Source: Mucilaginibacter sp. UBA5151
Lineage (GTDB): Bacteria; Bacteroidota; Bacteroidia; Sphingobacteriales; Sphingobacteriaceae
Length of the DNA: 58,643 bases
Reading direction: 5' to 3'
Assembly (NCBI GenBank): GCA_002413785.1
Contig: DHXR01000059.1
Span: 8,384 to 67,026 of the forward strand
The notes under the pieces were generated by a model. The model did not search any database, was not told the DNA's origin, and was given only the letters and a program-made list of their open reading frames with translations. The translations under genes were made by a program, and so were the position numbers. Shown here one piece after another: positions 40,291 through 48,229 of the stretch (its first letter is position 1; each line of letters begins with the position of its first letter).

Positions 40291-40859
40291 TGGAATACGT
40301 ACCAAGATTAAAAACGAAGTATAAGGACGAGATCCGCACTACACTGAAAGACAAATTTCAGTATAAGAGCGTAATGCAGGTTCCTAAACTTGAAAAAATA
40401 GCGATCAACCAGGGTGTTGGCGGCGCTACTACTGATAAAAAACTTATCGAAAGTACAATTACTGAGCTAACTACCATTACCGGTCAGCAGGCAGTTTCCT
40501 CGAAATCAAAAAAGGATATATCAAACTTTAAGTTACGTAAAAACATGCCGATAGGCGTACGTGTTACTTTGCGTGACAATACTATGTACGAATTCCTTGA
40601 CCGTTTGATCGCAGTTGCTTTACCGCGTATCCGCGATTTCAAAGGCATCAACGATAAAGGTTTTGACGGACGCGGAAATTATACTTTAGGTATATCTGAA
40701 CAAATCATATTCCCTGAGATTAATATCGACAAGATCAATAAGATACAGGGTATGGATATTACCTTTGTAACCTCGGCAACAAATGATGTTGAAGCATTGG
40801 AGTTGTTGAAACAATTTGGATTACCATTTAAAAATCAAAATACAACTACAAATGGCTAA
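40290..40859 (+). CDS. rplE: 50S ribosomal protein L5
   Basis: The 189-residue L5 has MEYVPRLKTKYKDEIRTTLK at its start, then KIAINQGVGGA and RVTLRDNTMYEFLDRLI, and GNYTLGISEQIIFPEI. It binds 5S rRNA with L18. It is about ten residues longer at the C-terminus than in E. coli, overlapping rpsN by 8 bases. Confidence 0.97.
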   Translation: MEYVPRLKTKYKDEIRTTLKDKFQYKSVMQVPKLEKIAINQGVGGATTDKKLIESTITELTTITGQQAVSSKSKKDISNFKLRKNMPIGVRVTLRDNTMYEFLDRLIAVALPRIRDFKGINDKGFDGRGNYTLGISEQIIFPEINIDKINKIQGMDITFVTSATNDVEALELLKQFGLPFKNQNTTTNG

Positions 40860-41121
40860 AGAAGGTGTAAAAGCACGCGAAGTAAAACGTGCTAAATTAG
40901 TTGCTAAATACGCTGAAAAAAGAGCGGCCCTTAAAGCTGAAGGTAATTATGCAGGTTTAGATGCTTTACCAAAAGCATCATCTCCGGTAAAATTACACAA
41001 CCGCTGTAAATTAACAGGCCGCCCGCGCGGGTACATGCGTCAGTTTGGTATTTCACGTGTAACTTTCCGTGAAATGGCCCTTGCCGGCAAGATCCCGGGA
41101 ATAAAGAAAGCAAGCTGGTAA
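40852..41121 (+). CDS. rpsN: 30S ribosomal protein S14, zinc-free type
   Basis: With the start at 40852 (inside the last codons of rplE) the protein has 89 residues: MAKEGVKAREVKRAKLVAKY, then the conserved LHNRCKLTGRPRGYMRQFGI and SRVTFREMALAGKIPG. Only one Cys is found in the region where zinc-type S14 has CxxC-x12-CxxC, so this is the long C-minus form. The first in-frame ATG (40816) lies within rplE. Confidence 0.96.
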   Translation: MAKEGVKAREVKRAKLVAKYAEKRAALKAEGNYAGLDALPKASSPVKLHNRCKLTGRPRGYMRQFGISRVTFREMALAGKIPGIKKASW

Positions 41122-41251
41122 TTTCGGATTTCGGAATTTCGATTTCGGAATTTTGAATATCTAAAGCAATAAGAAAATAATAAATTCGAAATCGGTCATT
41201 CGAAATTCGAAATCGGAATAAATCCGAAATTGAACATTCGAAATCCGAAAT
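41121..41251. repeat. Large stutter hairpin between rpsN and rpsH, unit TTTCGGA
   Basis: The left arm (41121-41157) is ATTTCGGATTTCGGAATTTC and further units. The right arm (41184-41251) consists of ATTCGAAATCGG, ATTCGAAATTCGAAATCGG and CGAAATCCGAAAT. It is about twice as long as the left arm and offers several registers of pairing. It fills most of a 180-base gap in an otherwise compact operon. Confidence 0.8.
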
Positions 41252-41301
41252 AAGACTAACCGATAGCAGGTCCACGGAAACCACTATCATAAAACAATAA
41301 A

Positions 41302-41700
41302 ATGAATACAGATCCAATCGCAGATTATCTTACACGAGTAAGGAATGCTATTAAAGCCAACCATAGGGTTGTTGAAATTCCTGCATCAAATCTAAAAAAG
41401 GAAATCACGAAAGTGCTTTTCGACAAAGGTTACATTGCCAATTTTAAGTTTGAAGACAATGGTCCTCAAGGTACTATTAAGGTAGCTTTGAAATACCACC
41501 CGATAACAAAAATATCTGCTATACGCAGCATTTCGCGCATCAGTAAACCAGGTTTGAGAAAATACGCAGGCATGGATACTCTGCCAAGAGTATTAAATGG
41601 TTTAGGTATCGCCATCCTGTCGACTTCAAAAGGTGTAATGACCGATAAAGAAGCGCGTCAGCAAAATGTTGGTGGCGAAGTTTTATGCTACGTATATTAA
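41302..41700 (+). CDS. rpsH: 30S ribosomal protein S8
   Basis: The 132-residue S8 has MNTDPIADYLTRVRNAIKAN at its start and the C-terminal RNA-binding STSKGVMTDKEARQQNVGGE followed by VLCYVY. S8 is the repressor of the spc operon in E. coli. The large hairpin lies just upstream of it, but I see no S8 target-like structure in it. Confidence 0.97.
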   Translation: MNTDPIADYLTRVRNAIKANHRVVEIPASNLKKEITKVLFDKGYIANFKFEDNGPQGTIKVALKYHPITKISAIRSISRISKPGLRKYAGMDTLPRVLNGLGIAILSTSKGVMTDKEARQQNVGGEVLCYVY

Positions 41701-41717
41701 TAGGAGGAAATTAAGCA

Positions 41718-42275
41718 ATGTCAAGAGTAGGAAAATCACCTATAGCACTACCACAAGGGGTTACAATTACAGTATCAGCAGATAATGTTGTTACTGTAAA
41801 GGGTCCTAAAGGTGAGTTGCACCAGGCGGTTGACAGTGATATCACTGTTGAACAGGAAGAAGGAAATTTGGTTGTAAAACGCCCTTCTGATCAAAAACGT
41901 CACAAAGCATTACACGGTTTGTACCGTGCGCTTATCAATAACATGGTAACAGGCGTAACTACAGGTTACAAAGTGGAGCAGGAATTAGTGGGTGTAGGTT
42001 ACCGTGCAACAAATACAGGTAATACTTTAGACTTGGTGCTGGGATATTCTCACCACTATGTATTTGAGTTGCCAAAAGAAATTAAGGTTTCAACAACTGC
42101 TGAAAAGGGTAAAAACCCTACCATTATTTTGGAGTCAATTGATAAACAACTGATAGGCCAGGTAGCGGCAAAAATACGCTCGTTACGTGCACCGGAGCCT
42201 TACAAGGGTAAAGGTATCAAGTTTGTTGGCGAAGTATTGAGAAGAAAAGCAGGTAAATCAGCATCTAAAAAATAA
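41718..42275 (+). CDS. rplF: 50S ribosomal protein L6
   Basis: The 185-residue L6 has MSRVGKSPIALPQGVTITVS at the start and the C-terminal motif RSLRAPEPYKGKGIKFVGE followed by VLRRKAGK. It has a clear AGGAGG (41702-41707) 10 bases before the ATG, rare in this window. Confidence 0.98.
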   Translation: MSRVGKSPIALPQGVTITVSADNVVTVKGPKGELHQAVDSDITVEQEEGNLVVKRPSDQKRHKALHGLYRALINNMVTGVTTGYKVEQELVGVGYRATNTGNTLDLVLGYSHHYVFELPKEIKVSTTAEKGKNPTIILESIDKQLIGQVAAKIRSLRAPEPYKGKGIKFVGEVLRRKAGKSASKK

Positions 42276-42280
42276 TCGTC

Positions 42281-42634
42281 ATGGGAGCTAAATTATCAAG
42301 AAGAGACAGAATTAAGAAAGGGATCAGAAAACGTCTTTCAGGTTCTTCGGCACGTCCGCGTCTGTCAGTATATAGGAGTAATAAAGGAATTTACGCGCAG
42401 ATCATTGACGATGTAAGCGGCAAAACTTTAGTGTCGGCATCATCTTTATCAAAAGATTTCAATGCTGAAAAAGGCACTAAAATTGATCAGTCGGTTGCCG
42501 TTGGTAAACTGGTAGCTGAGAAAGCAATTGCAGCAGGTATTAAAGATGTGGTTTTCGACAGGAACGGTTATTTGTACCATGGTCGTGTTAAATCACTGGC
42601 TGACGGTGCACGTGAAGGCGGTTTAAACTTTTAA
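42281..42634 (+). CDS. rplR: 50S ribosomal protein L18
   Basis: The 117-residue L18 begins MGAKLSRRDRIKKGIRKRLS and has RPRLSVYRSNKGIYAQIIDD and the end FDRNGYLYHGRVKSLADGAR. It brings 5S rRNA into the large subunit. Confidence 0.98.
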   Translation: MGAKLSRRDRIKKGIRKRLSGSSARPRLSVYRSNKGIYAQIIDDVSGKTLVSASSLSKDFNAEKGTKIDQSVAVGKLVAEKAIAAGIKDVVFDRNGYLYHGRVKSLADGAREGGLNF

Positions 42635-42646
42635 TCGAAAAGAAAG

Positions 42647-43165
42647 ATGTCAACAATCAACATAAAAAGAGTAAAAACAAGCGAGATCGAATTAAAAGAC
42701 CGCTTGGTAAGCATACAGCGTGTAGCCAAAGTAACCAAAGGCGGCCGTACTTTCAGTTTCTCTGCCATTGTGGTAGTAGGTGACGAAAACGGTGTTGTAG
42801 GTTACGGTTTAGGAAAAGCTAAAGAGGTTACCGAAGCTATTGCAAAAGGCATTGATGATGCAAAAAAGAACCTGGTAAAAGTTCCGATTATAAACGGTAC
42901 TGTACCACATGAGCAAATCGGTAAGTTTTCGGGCGGTTTTGTTTTCATAAAACCAGCAGCTAACGGTACCGGTGTAATTGCCGGTGGTGCGATGCGTGCG
43001 GTGCTGGAATCAGCAGGTATCCATAACGTATTGGCAAAATCAAAAGGTTCATCAAACCCGCACAACGTGGTTAAAGCAACTGTATCGGCATTATCACAAT
43101 TACGTGATGCCTATACCGTAGCACAGCACCGTGGTGTAAGTATAGGTAAAGTATTTAACGGATAA
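42647..43165 (+). CDS. rpsE: 30S ribosomal protein S5
   Basis: The 172-residue S5 has the double-stranded-RNA-binding-like part RLVSIQRVAKVTKGGRTFSF, then GLGKAKEVTEAIAKG and the C-terminal AGIHNVLAKSKGSSNPHNVV. It secures decoding fidelity and mRNA unwinding with S3 and S4. Confidence 0.98.
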   Translation: MSTINIKRVKTSEIELKDRLVSIQRVAKVTKGGRTFSFSAIVVVGDENGVVGYGLGKAKEVTEAIAKGIDDAKKNLVKVPIINGTVPHEQIGKFSGGFVFIKPAANGTGVIAGGAMRAVLESAGIHNVLAKSKGSSNPHNVVKATVSALSQLRDAYTVAQHRGVSIGKVFNG

Positions 43166-43171
43166 TCTGTC

Positions 43172-43351
43172 ATGGCAAAAATCAAAATAACTCAGATTAA
43201 AAGCGTGATCGACAGAAGTGAGCGCCAAAAAAGAACAGTGGAAGCACTGGGCTTAAGGAAAATCAACCAAAGCGTGGAAGTTGAAGCTACTGCGGCTATC
43301 ATTGGTATGGTTAAAAAAGTTAATCACCTGGTAGCAGTAGAAAATATTTAA
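43172..43351 (+). CDS. rpmD: 50S ribosomal protein L30
   Basis: The 59-residue protein, read from ATG at 43172, is MAKIKITQIKSVIDRSERQK, RTVEALGLRKINQSVEVEAT, then AAIIGMVKKVNHLVAVENI. This is the normal L30 length and fold. It stands between rpsE and rplO as in most bacteria. Confidence 0.97.
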   Translation: MAKIKITQIKSVIDRSERQKRTVEALGLRKINQSVEVEATAAIIGMVKKVNHLVAVENI

Positions 43352-43355
43352 TATC

Positions 43356-43802
43356 ATGAATTTAAGTAATCTTAAACCTGCAAAAGGTTCTGTAAAAAAT
43401 AGAAAGAGAATTGGCCGTGGTACAGGTTCAGGCCGTGGCGGAACATCAACCCGTGGCCATAAAGGTGCAGGTTCACGTTCAGGTAACAAGTCAAAGGTTG
43501 GTTTTGAAGGCGGTCAGATGCCTTTACAGCGCCGTGTACCAAAGGTGGGATTTAAAAACCCTAACCGTGTGGAATACACAGGTGTAAACCTTGATGTGCT
43601 GCAGGCATTAACTGAAAAATATACATTATCATCAGTTGATTTTGATACGCTGAAAGAACATGGCCTGGCTTCAAAAAACGACCTTGTTAAAATTCTTGGT
43701 CGCGGCGAACTGAAAGCCAAATTAGAAGTTAAAGCACATGCGTTTACTGCAACCGCGCAAAAAGCGATTGAAGCAGCCGGTGGTACCATAGTTAAGCTAT
43801 AA
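43356..43802 (+). CDS. rplO: 50S ribosomal protein L15
   Basis: The 148-residue L15 has the glycine-rich N-terminus KRIGRGTGSGRGGTSTRGHK and GFEGGQMPLQRRVPKVGF, and the globular C-terminal domain ending TATAQKAIEAAGGTIVKL. It starts 4 bases after rpmD. Confidence 0.98.
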   Translation: MNLSNLKPAKGSVKNRKRIGRGTGSGRGGTSTRGHKGAGSRSGNKSKVGFEGGQMPLQRRVPKVGFKNPNRVEYTGVNLDVLQALTEKYTLSSVDFDTLKEHGLASKNDLVKILGRGELKAKLEVKAHAFTATAQKAIEAAGGTIVKL

Positions 43803-43808
43803 TTTTCG

Positions 43809-45152
43809 ATGAAGAAATTTTTCACCACAATATCCAATATCTGGAAAATCGAAGACCTGAGAGTGCGTATAATAAACACACTCTTATTTCTTTTAATATA
43901 TCGCGTAGGATCATTTGTCGTCCTTCCGGGTGTTAACACCGCTACGCTGAATAGTCAGCAGGGGAAAGAAGGGATAGCAGGTTTGCTGAATATGTTTGCA
44001 GGAGGGTCGTTTTCACGGGCCTCTATTTTTGCGTTGGGTGTAATGCCTTACATTTCGGCTTCCATCGTGGTGCAATTACTTGGTATAGCTGTTCCTTACT
44101 TCGCTAAACTGCAAAAAGAAGGCGAAAGCGGGCGTAATAAATTAAACCAGTGGACACGCTACCTAACCATAGGTATCACTGCGCTGCAGGCTGTCGGTTA
44201 TTTGAAATCTCAGATCAATGCCGATCAAATGTTAATTGCAAATCCTTATTTCACTGTGCTGAATATGTTCGTGCTTACAGCGGGAACCATGTTTATCATG
44301 TGGCTGGGTGAGAAAATAACAGACAAAGGCATTGGTAATGGTATTTCGCTCATCATCATGGTGGGTATTATTGCTGCCTTACCAGGCGCGTTCTTAAGTG
44401 AATTTCAATCACGTAATGCCGGCGCAGGCGGTTTGGTGACTTTTATAGTTGAAATTGTAGCGCTTATTTTGGTGGTGATGTTCACCATACTAATTGTACA
44501 GGGTGTCCGTAAGGTTGCCGTACAATATGCCAAACGTATAGTTGGCAATAAACAATATGGCGGCGTACGTCAGTATATACCCTTAAAAGTAAACGCTGCC
44601 GGTGTTATGCCGATCATATTTGCCCAGGCATTAATGTTTATTCCGGCAACTGTTGCACAGTTTTTCCCGAAAGCAGCCTCAAACCCCATATTAATGTCAC
44701 TGTCTGATTATACAGCCTGGGGACATAACCTGTTGTTCGCTATATTGATCATCGTATTCACGTATTTCTATACGGCTATTACTATCAATCCTAACCAAAT
44801 GGCGGATGATATGAAAAAGAACGGCGGCTTTATACCGGGTGTTAAACCAGGGAAATCAACTGCTGAGTTTATCGACGGTGTTATTTCACGGATCACATTA
44901 CCTGGTTCTATCTTTTTAGCCATAATCGCTATCATTCCGGCATTTGCCAGCCTGGTAGGGGTAAACAGCGCATTTGCACGGTTTTTTGGCGGTACCTCAT
45001 TGATCATCCTTGTGGGTGTTGTTTTGGATACCCTGCAACAGATCGAAAGCCATTTATTGATGCGTCATTATGATGGTTTGATGAAAACTGGAAGAATTAA
45101 AGGGCGTACAGCTGTTTCTGCCGGTAGCGGGACCAGTCAGCCTGTCATCTGA
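43809..45152 (+). CDS. secY: Protein translocase subunit SecY
   Basis: The 447-residue membrane protein has ten helices. The plug-region motif GLLNMFAGGSFSRASIFALG, the GVMPYISASIVVQLL helix, and the C-terminal cytoplasmic loop with RIKGR are typical. It is the channel of the general secretion pathway with SecE and SecG. Its place between rplO and map is the usual one. Confidence 0.97.
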   Translation: MKKFFTTISNIWKIEDLRVRIINTLLFLLIYRVGSFVVLPGVNTATLNSQQGKEGIAGLLNMFAGGSFSRASIFALGVMPYISASIVVQLLGIAVPYFAKLQKEGESGRNKLNQWTRYLTIGITALQAVGYLKSQINADQMLIANPYFTVLNMFVLTAGTMFIMWLGEKITDKGIGNGISLIIMVGIIAALPGAFLSEFQSRNAGAGGLVTFIVEIVALILVVMFTILIVQGVRKVAVQYAKRIVGNKQYGGVRQYIPLKVNAAGVMPIIFAQALMFIPATVAQFFPKAASNPILMSLSDYTAWGHNLLFAILIIVFTYFYTAITINPNQMADDMKKNGGFIPGVKPGKSTAEFIDGVISRITLPGSIFLAIIAIIPAFASLVGVNSAFARFFGGTSLIILVGVVLDTLQQIESHLLMRHYDGLMKTGRIKGRTAVSAGSGTSQPVI

Positions 45153-45164
45153 TAATATTATAAC

Positions 45165-45956
45165 ATGTCAAAGATCAATTATAAGTCTATTGAACAGATA
45201 GAACTCATAAGGGAAAGTTCTTTACTTGTTTCCAAAACACTTGGAGAGATTGCGAAAGTGATACGACCAGGTATTAAAACCATTGAGTTAAATAAACTTG
45301 CGGAAACCTTTATCAGGGATAACGGCGGGATTCCGGCATTTTTAAATTATCACGGGTTCCCGTATTCATTGTGTATATCAATGAACGATCAGGTTGTGCA
45401 TGGTTTCCCCGGACAACGTGAACTGGTTGACGGAGATCTGGTGTCGGTGGATTGCGGGGTTGAACTGAATAAATATATCGGCGATTCGGCTTATACTTTT
45501 GCCATTGGCGAAGTGAGCGAGACTGTAAAAACCCTGATGCGGGTTACCATGGAATGCCTTGATTTGGGTGTTCAGAAAGCGGTAGCCGGAATGCGGATAG
45601 GCGATATAGGTTTTGCCGTTCAGGAGCATGCTGAGAAACATGGTTTCGGTGTGGTAAAAGAACTGGTAGGGCATGGCGTAGGCATAGCGTTACACGAAAA
45701 GCCGGAGGTGCCTAACTACGGTAAACGCGGCTCTGGTGTGAAGCTGGAGGAGGGAATGGTGATCGCAATTGAACCGATGATCAATGCCGGAAAAGCGCGG
45801 GTAAAGTTTTGGGATGACGGTTGGACCGTATCAACCACTGATGGTAAACCATCTGCTCACTATGAGCATACGGTGGCCATCAGGAAGGGAAAACCCGATA
45901 TACTTTCTACATTTTCGTATGTAGATAATGTTTTAAAAGAAATAAATAAAAGTTAA
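45165..45956 (+). CDS. map: Methionine aminopeptidase, type I
   Basis: The 263-residue enzyme removes N-terminal methionine from new proteins. The metal ligands can be seen: Asp in VSVDCGVELN and in YIGDSAYTF, His in ELVGHGVGIALHE, Glu in AIEPMI and in YEHTVAI. The substrate-pocket His lies in FLNYHGFPYS. It has no zinc-finger extension. Proximity to the ribosomal genes fits its action at the tunnel exit. Confidence 0.97.
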   Translation: MSKINYKSIEQIELIRESSLLVSKTLGEIAKVIRPGIKTIELNKLAETFIRDNGGIPAFLNYHGFPYSLCISMNDQVVHGFPGQRELVDGDLVSVDCGVELNKYIGDSAYTFAIGEVSETVKTLMRVTMECLDLGVQKAVAGMRIGDIGFAVQEHAEKHGFGVVKELVGHGVGIALHEKPEVPNYGKRGSGVKLEEGMVIAIEPMINAGKARVKFWDDGWTVSTTDGKPSAHYEHTVAIRKGKPDILSTFSYVDNVLKEINKS

Positions 45957-45967
45957 AATAATTTTAT

Positions 45968-45975
45968 TAATTTTG
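45968..45975 (+). promoter_or_regulatory. Possible -7 box before infA
   Basis: TAATTTTG matches TAnnTTTG and lies 45 bases before the infA ATG, in the only 60-base gap of this part of the operon. No TTG is found at the right distance upstream, so an internal promoter is only possible. Confidence 0.35.
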
Positions 45976-46019
45976 CGTCCCGCTTTTAGGGTGGATAATT
46001 AAGTAATAATCAATAAAAT

Positions 46020-46238
46020 ATGGCCAAACAAGCCTCAATTGAACAAGACGGAACGATTAAAGAAGCATTATCAAACGCGATGTTTAGGGTAGAGTTGGAG
46101 AATGGACATGAAATTATTGCGCATATATCCGGTAAGATGCGTATGCACTACATAAAAATTTTACCTGGCGACAGGGTTAAACTGGAAATGAGTCCGTACG
46201 ATTTAACAAAGGGAAGAATAACCTATAGATATAAATAA
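46020..46238 (+). CDS. infA: Translation initiation factor IF-1
   Basis: The 72-residue protein has the S1/OB fold with MAKQASIEQDGTIKEALSNA, then FRVELENGHEIIAHISGKMR and the ending DLTKGRITYRYK. The length is that of E. coli IF-1. It blocks the A-site during initiation. Confidence 0.98.
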   Translation: MAKQASIEQDGTIKEALSNAMFRVELENGHEIIAHISGKMRMHYIKILPGDRVKLEMSPYDLTKGRITYRYK

Positions 46239-46245
46239 TAAAGCG

Positions 46246-46362
46246 ATGAAAGTTAGAGCATCCATTAAAAAACGCAGTGTTGATTGCAAGATCATCCGCC
46301 GGAACGGGAAACTTTATGTTATTAACAAAAAGAACCCCAAGTATAAACAACGCCAGGGCTAA
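46246..46362 (+). CDS. rpmJ: 50S ribosomal protein L36, zinc-free type
   Basis: The 38-residue protein reads MKVRASIKKRSVDCKIIRRN, then GKLYVINKKNPKYKQRQG. Zinc-type L36 has Cys-x2-Cys, Cys and His; here only one Cys remains and the others are replaced (Asn and Tyr at the later positions), so zinc cannot be held. It starts 7 bases after infA. Confidence 0.97.
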   Translation: MKVRASIKKRSVDCKIIRRNGKLYVINKKNPKYKQRQG

Positions 46363-46365
46363 TTA

Positions 46366-46443
46366 ATTAGTGAATTAGTGAATGGTTGATTGAGTGAATG
46401 AAAAATATAAATCACTAAATCACTAATTCGAAAACTCAAACAT
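46366..46443. repeat. Stutter hairpin between rpmJ and rpsM
   Basis: The left arm (46366-46400) is ATTAGTGAATTAGTGAATGG and TTGATTGAGTGAATG, without any C. The right arm (46411-46443) is ATCACTAAATCACTAATTCG and AAAACTCAAACAT, with one G. They pair over about 30 bases. It ends 10 bases before the rpsM start. Confidence 0.8.
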
Positions 46444-46453
46444 ATAAAAAAAT

Positions 46454-46831
46454 ATGGCTAGGATATCAGGTATTGATTTACCAAATAATAAAAGAGGAGA
46501 AATCGGACTTACTTACATCTTCGGGATCGGCCGCTCAACAGCGCAGAAGATTTTGACCGAGGCCGGCATCGATTTTGACACAAAAGTGCAAGACTGGAAT
46601 GATGAGCAATTAGCTGCTATACGTGGTATAATTAACGATCAGATCAAAGTTGAAGGTTCGTTGCGTTCAGAAGTTCAGCTCAACATTAAGCGATTAATGG
46701 ATATAGGTTGCTACCGTGGTACACGTCACCGTAAAGGATTGCCTTTGCGTGGTCAGCGTACTAAAAACAACTCACGTACCCGTAAAGGAAAACGTAAGAC
46801 AGTTGCCAACAAGAAAAAAGCTACTAAATAG
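46454..46831 (+). CDS. rpsM: 30S ribosomal protein S13
   Basis: The 125-residue S13 has MARISGIDLPNNKRGEIGLT at the start, then YIFGIGRSTAQKILTEAGI, and the tail CYRGTRHRKGLPLRGQRTKN followed by a lysine-rich end. It contacts tRNA in the P-site and L5. Confidence 0.98.
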   Translation: MARISGIDLPNNKRGEIGLTYIFGIGRSTAQKILTEAGIDFDTKVQDWNDEQLAAIRGIINDQIKVEGSLRSEVQLNIKRLMDIGCYRGTRHRKGLPLRGQRTKNNSRTRKGKRKTVANKKKATK

Positions 46832-46969
46832 TGATTAGTGATTGGAGAACAGAGATTAGTTGAAAAGCTGCCTTTGTTTGAATATCATTAGGAATAACAA
46901 ATTATCAAAACAGTTAATGGGTCCGGATTATTCAATCAATAATTCACTAATTCACTAACTCAGTAATTA
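46831..46969. repeat. Stutter hairpin between rpsM and rpsK
   Basis: The left arm (46831-46866) is GTGATTAGTGATTGGAGAAC and AGAGATTAGTTGAAAA. The right arm (46934-46969) is CAATCAATAATTCACTAATT and CACTAACTCAGTAATT. The right arm runs to 6 bases before the rpsK ATG. The stop codon TAG of rpsM shares its G with the first unit. Confidence 0.7.
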
Positions 46970-46974
46970 AAAAA

Positions 46975-47364
46975 ATGGCTAAAAGCAAAAAAGTAACCAA
47001 AAAACGCGTAGTGATTGTTGAGCCTGTTGGCGAAGCGCATATCAACGCAACTTTTAACAACATTATCATAACCCTTACCAATAAAAGCGGACAAGCTGTT
47101 TCCTGGTCATCTGCCGGTAAAATGGGTTTCAAAGGATCAAAAAAGAATACACCTTATGCTGCCGGTCAGGCTGCTGGCGATTGCGGTAAAGTTGCTTACG
47201 ATCTTGGTTTACGCAAGGTTGAAGTATTTGTAAAAGGCCCGGGCGCTGGTCGCGAATCAGCTATCCGTACTTTGCAAACTGCAGGTATAGAGGTAACAAC
47301 TATAAAAGACATTACACCGCTTCCACACAATGGTTGCCGCCCTTCAAAAAGGAGAAGAGTTTAA
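46975..47364 (+). CDS. rpsK: 30S ribosomal protein S11
   Basis: The 129-residue S11 has AHINATFNNIIITLTNKSGQ, then SSAGKMGFKGSKKNTPYAAG and the C-terminal PLPHNGCRPSKRRRV. It lies in the platform next to the E-site. Immediately upstream is the right arm of a hairpin and six A residues. Confidence 0.98.
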   Translation: MAKSKKVTKKRVVIVEPVGEAHINATFNNIIITLTNKSGQAVSWSSAGKMGFKGSKKNTPYAAGQAAGDCGKVAYDLGLRKVEVFVKGPGAGRESAIRTLQTAGIEVTTIKDITPLPHNGCRPSKRRRV

Positions 47365-47430
47365 TTAACAATTTTTTAAAGCTAAGATTCGGCAGCTGCG
47401 GGCTGTTTGATACTTTAAGAACAACAAACA

Positions 47431-48039
47431 ATGGCTAGATACACAGGACCAAAATCCAAAATTGCGCGCCGTTTCCGCGAACCGATCTTCGGTCCGGATA
47501 AAGCGCTGGAAAGAAAAAATTATCCACCGGGTATGCATGGTGCTTCCAAAAGAAGAGGAAAGCAATCAGAGTATTCAACCCAGTTGATGGAGAAACAAAA
47601 AGTTAAATACACTTACGGTGTATTGGAACGTCAGTTCGAAAACTTGTTTCACCGCGCTTCTGCAAAAGAAGGCATCACAGGCGAAAACTTACTTAAATTT
47701 TTGGAGGCCCGTTTAGATAACGCGGTTTACCGTTTAGGTATTGCCCCGACACGTTCAGGCGCACGCCAGCTGGTTGGCCACAAACATATTACTGTTAATG
47801 GCGAAGTAGTAAATATTGCTTCTTATACATTAAAAGCAGGTGATGTGATCGCTGTTCGCGAAAAATCTAAATCACTTGAGTCTATTACACATTCAGTTGC
47901 CGGCAGAAGGATTAACAAACACAGCTGGCTTGAATGGGATGCTGCCAATTTAACCGGCAAATTCCTGAACTATCCAAACCGAGATGAGATCCCTGAAAAT
48001 ATCAAGGAAAACCTGATCGTCGAGTTGTACTCTAAATAA
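47431..48039 (+). CDS. rpsD: 30S ribosomal protein S4, zinc-free type
   Basis: The 202-residue S4 begins MARYTGPKSKIARRFREPIF and has the S4 RNA-binding domain (NAVYRLGIAPTRSGARQLVG, then HKHITVNGEVVNIASYTLKA). The N-terminal zinc cysteines of some S4 proteins are absent. S4 represses the alpha operon in E. coli. Confidence 0.98.
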   Translation: MARYTGPKSKIARRFREPIFGPDKALERKNYPPGMHGASKRRGKQSEYSTQLMEKQKVKYTYGVLERQFENLFHRASAKEGITGENLLKFLEARLDNAVYRLGIAPTRSGARQLVGHKHITVNGEVVNIASYTLKAGDVIAVREKSKSLESITHSVAGRRINKHSWLEWDAANLTGKFLNYPNRDEIPENIKENLIVELYSK

Positions 48040-48103
48040 GATATGAAATTTCAGATATGAGATTTGAGACATACTTCAAATCTCATATTTCGGTTTCACA
48101 TCT
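48040..48103. repeat. Stutter hairpin between rpsD and rpoA
   Basis: The left arm (48040-48069) is GATATGAAATTTCAGATATG and AGATTTGAGA. The right arm (48075-48103) is TTCAAATCTCATATTTCGG and TTTCACATCT. Most of the 29 bases pair. A second set of similar words (GATTTTGGATTTAG; CTCAAATCTATT) lies at 48126-48200, so the 190-base gap may hold two such structures. Confidence 0.75.
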
Positions 48104-48229
48104 GCATGAATAAAGTAAAAGGGGGATTTTGGATTTAGAATATAAGACAATAGCAAATTTTAAAAGGACTTAAATCTTGTATTTCACCTCTCAAATCTAT
48201 TAAAAATAAACAATAAATAAAGGATATAA

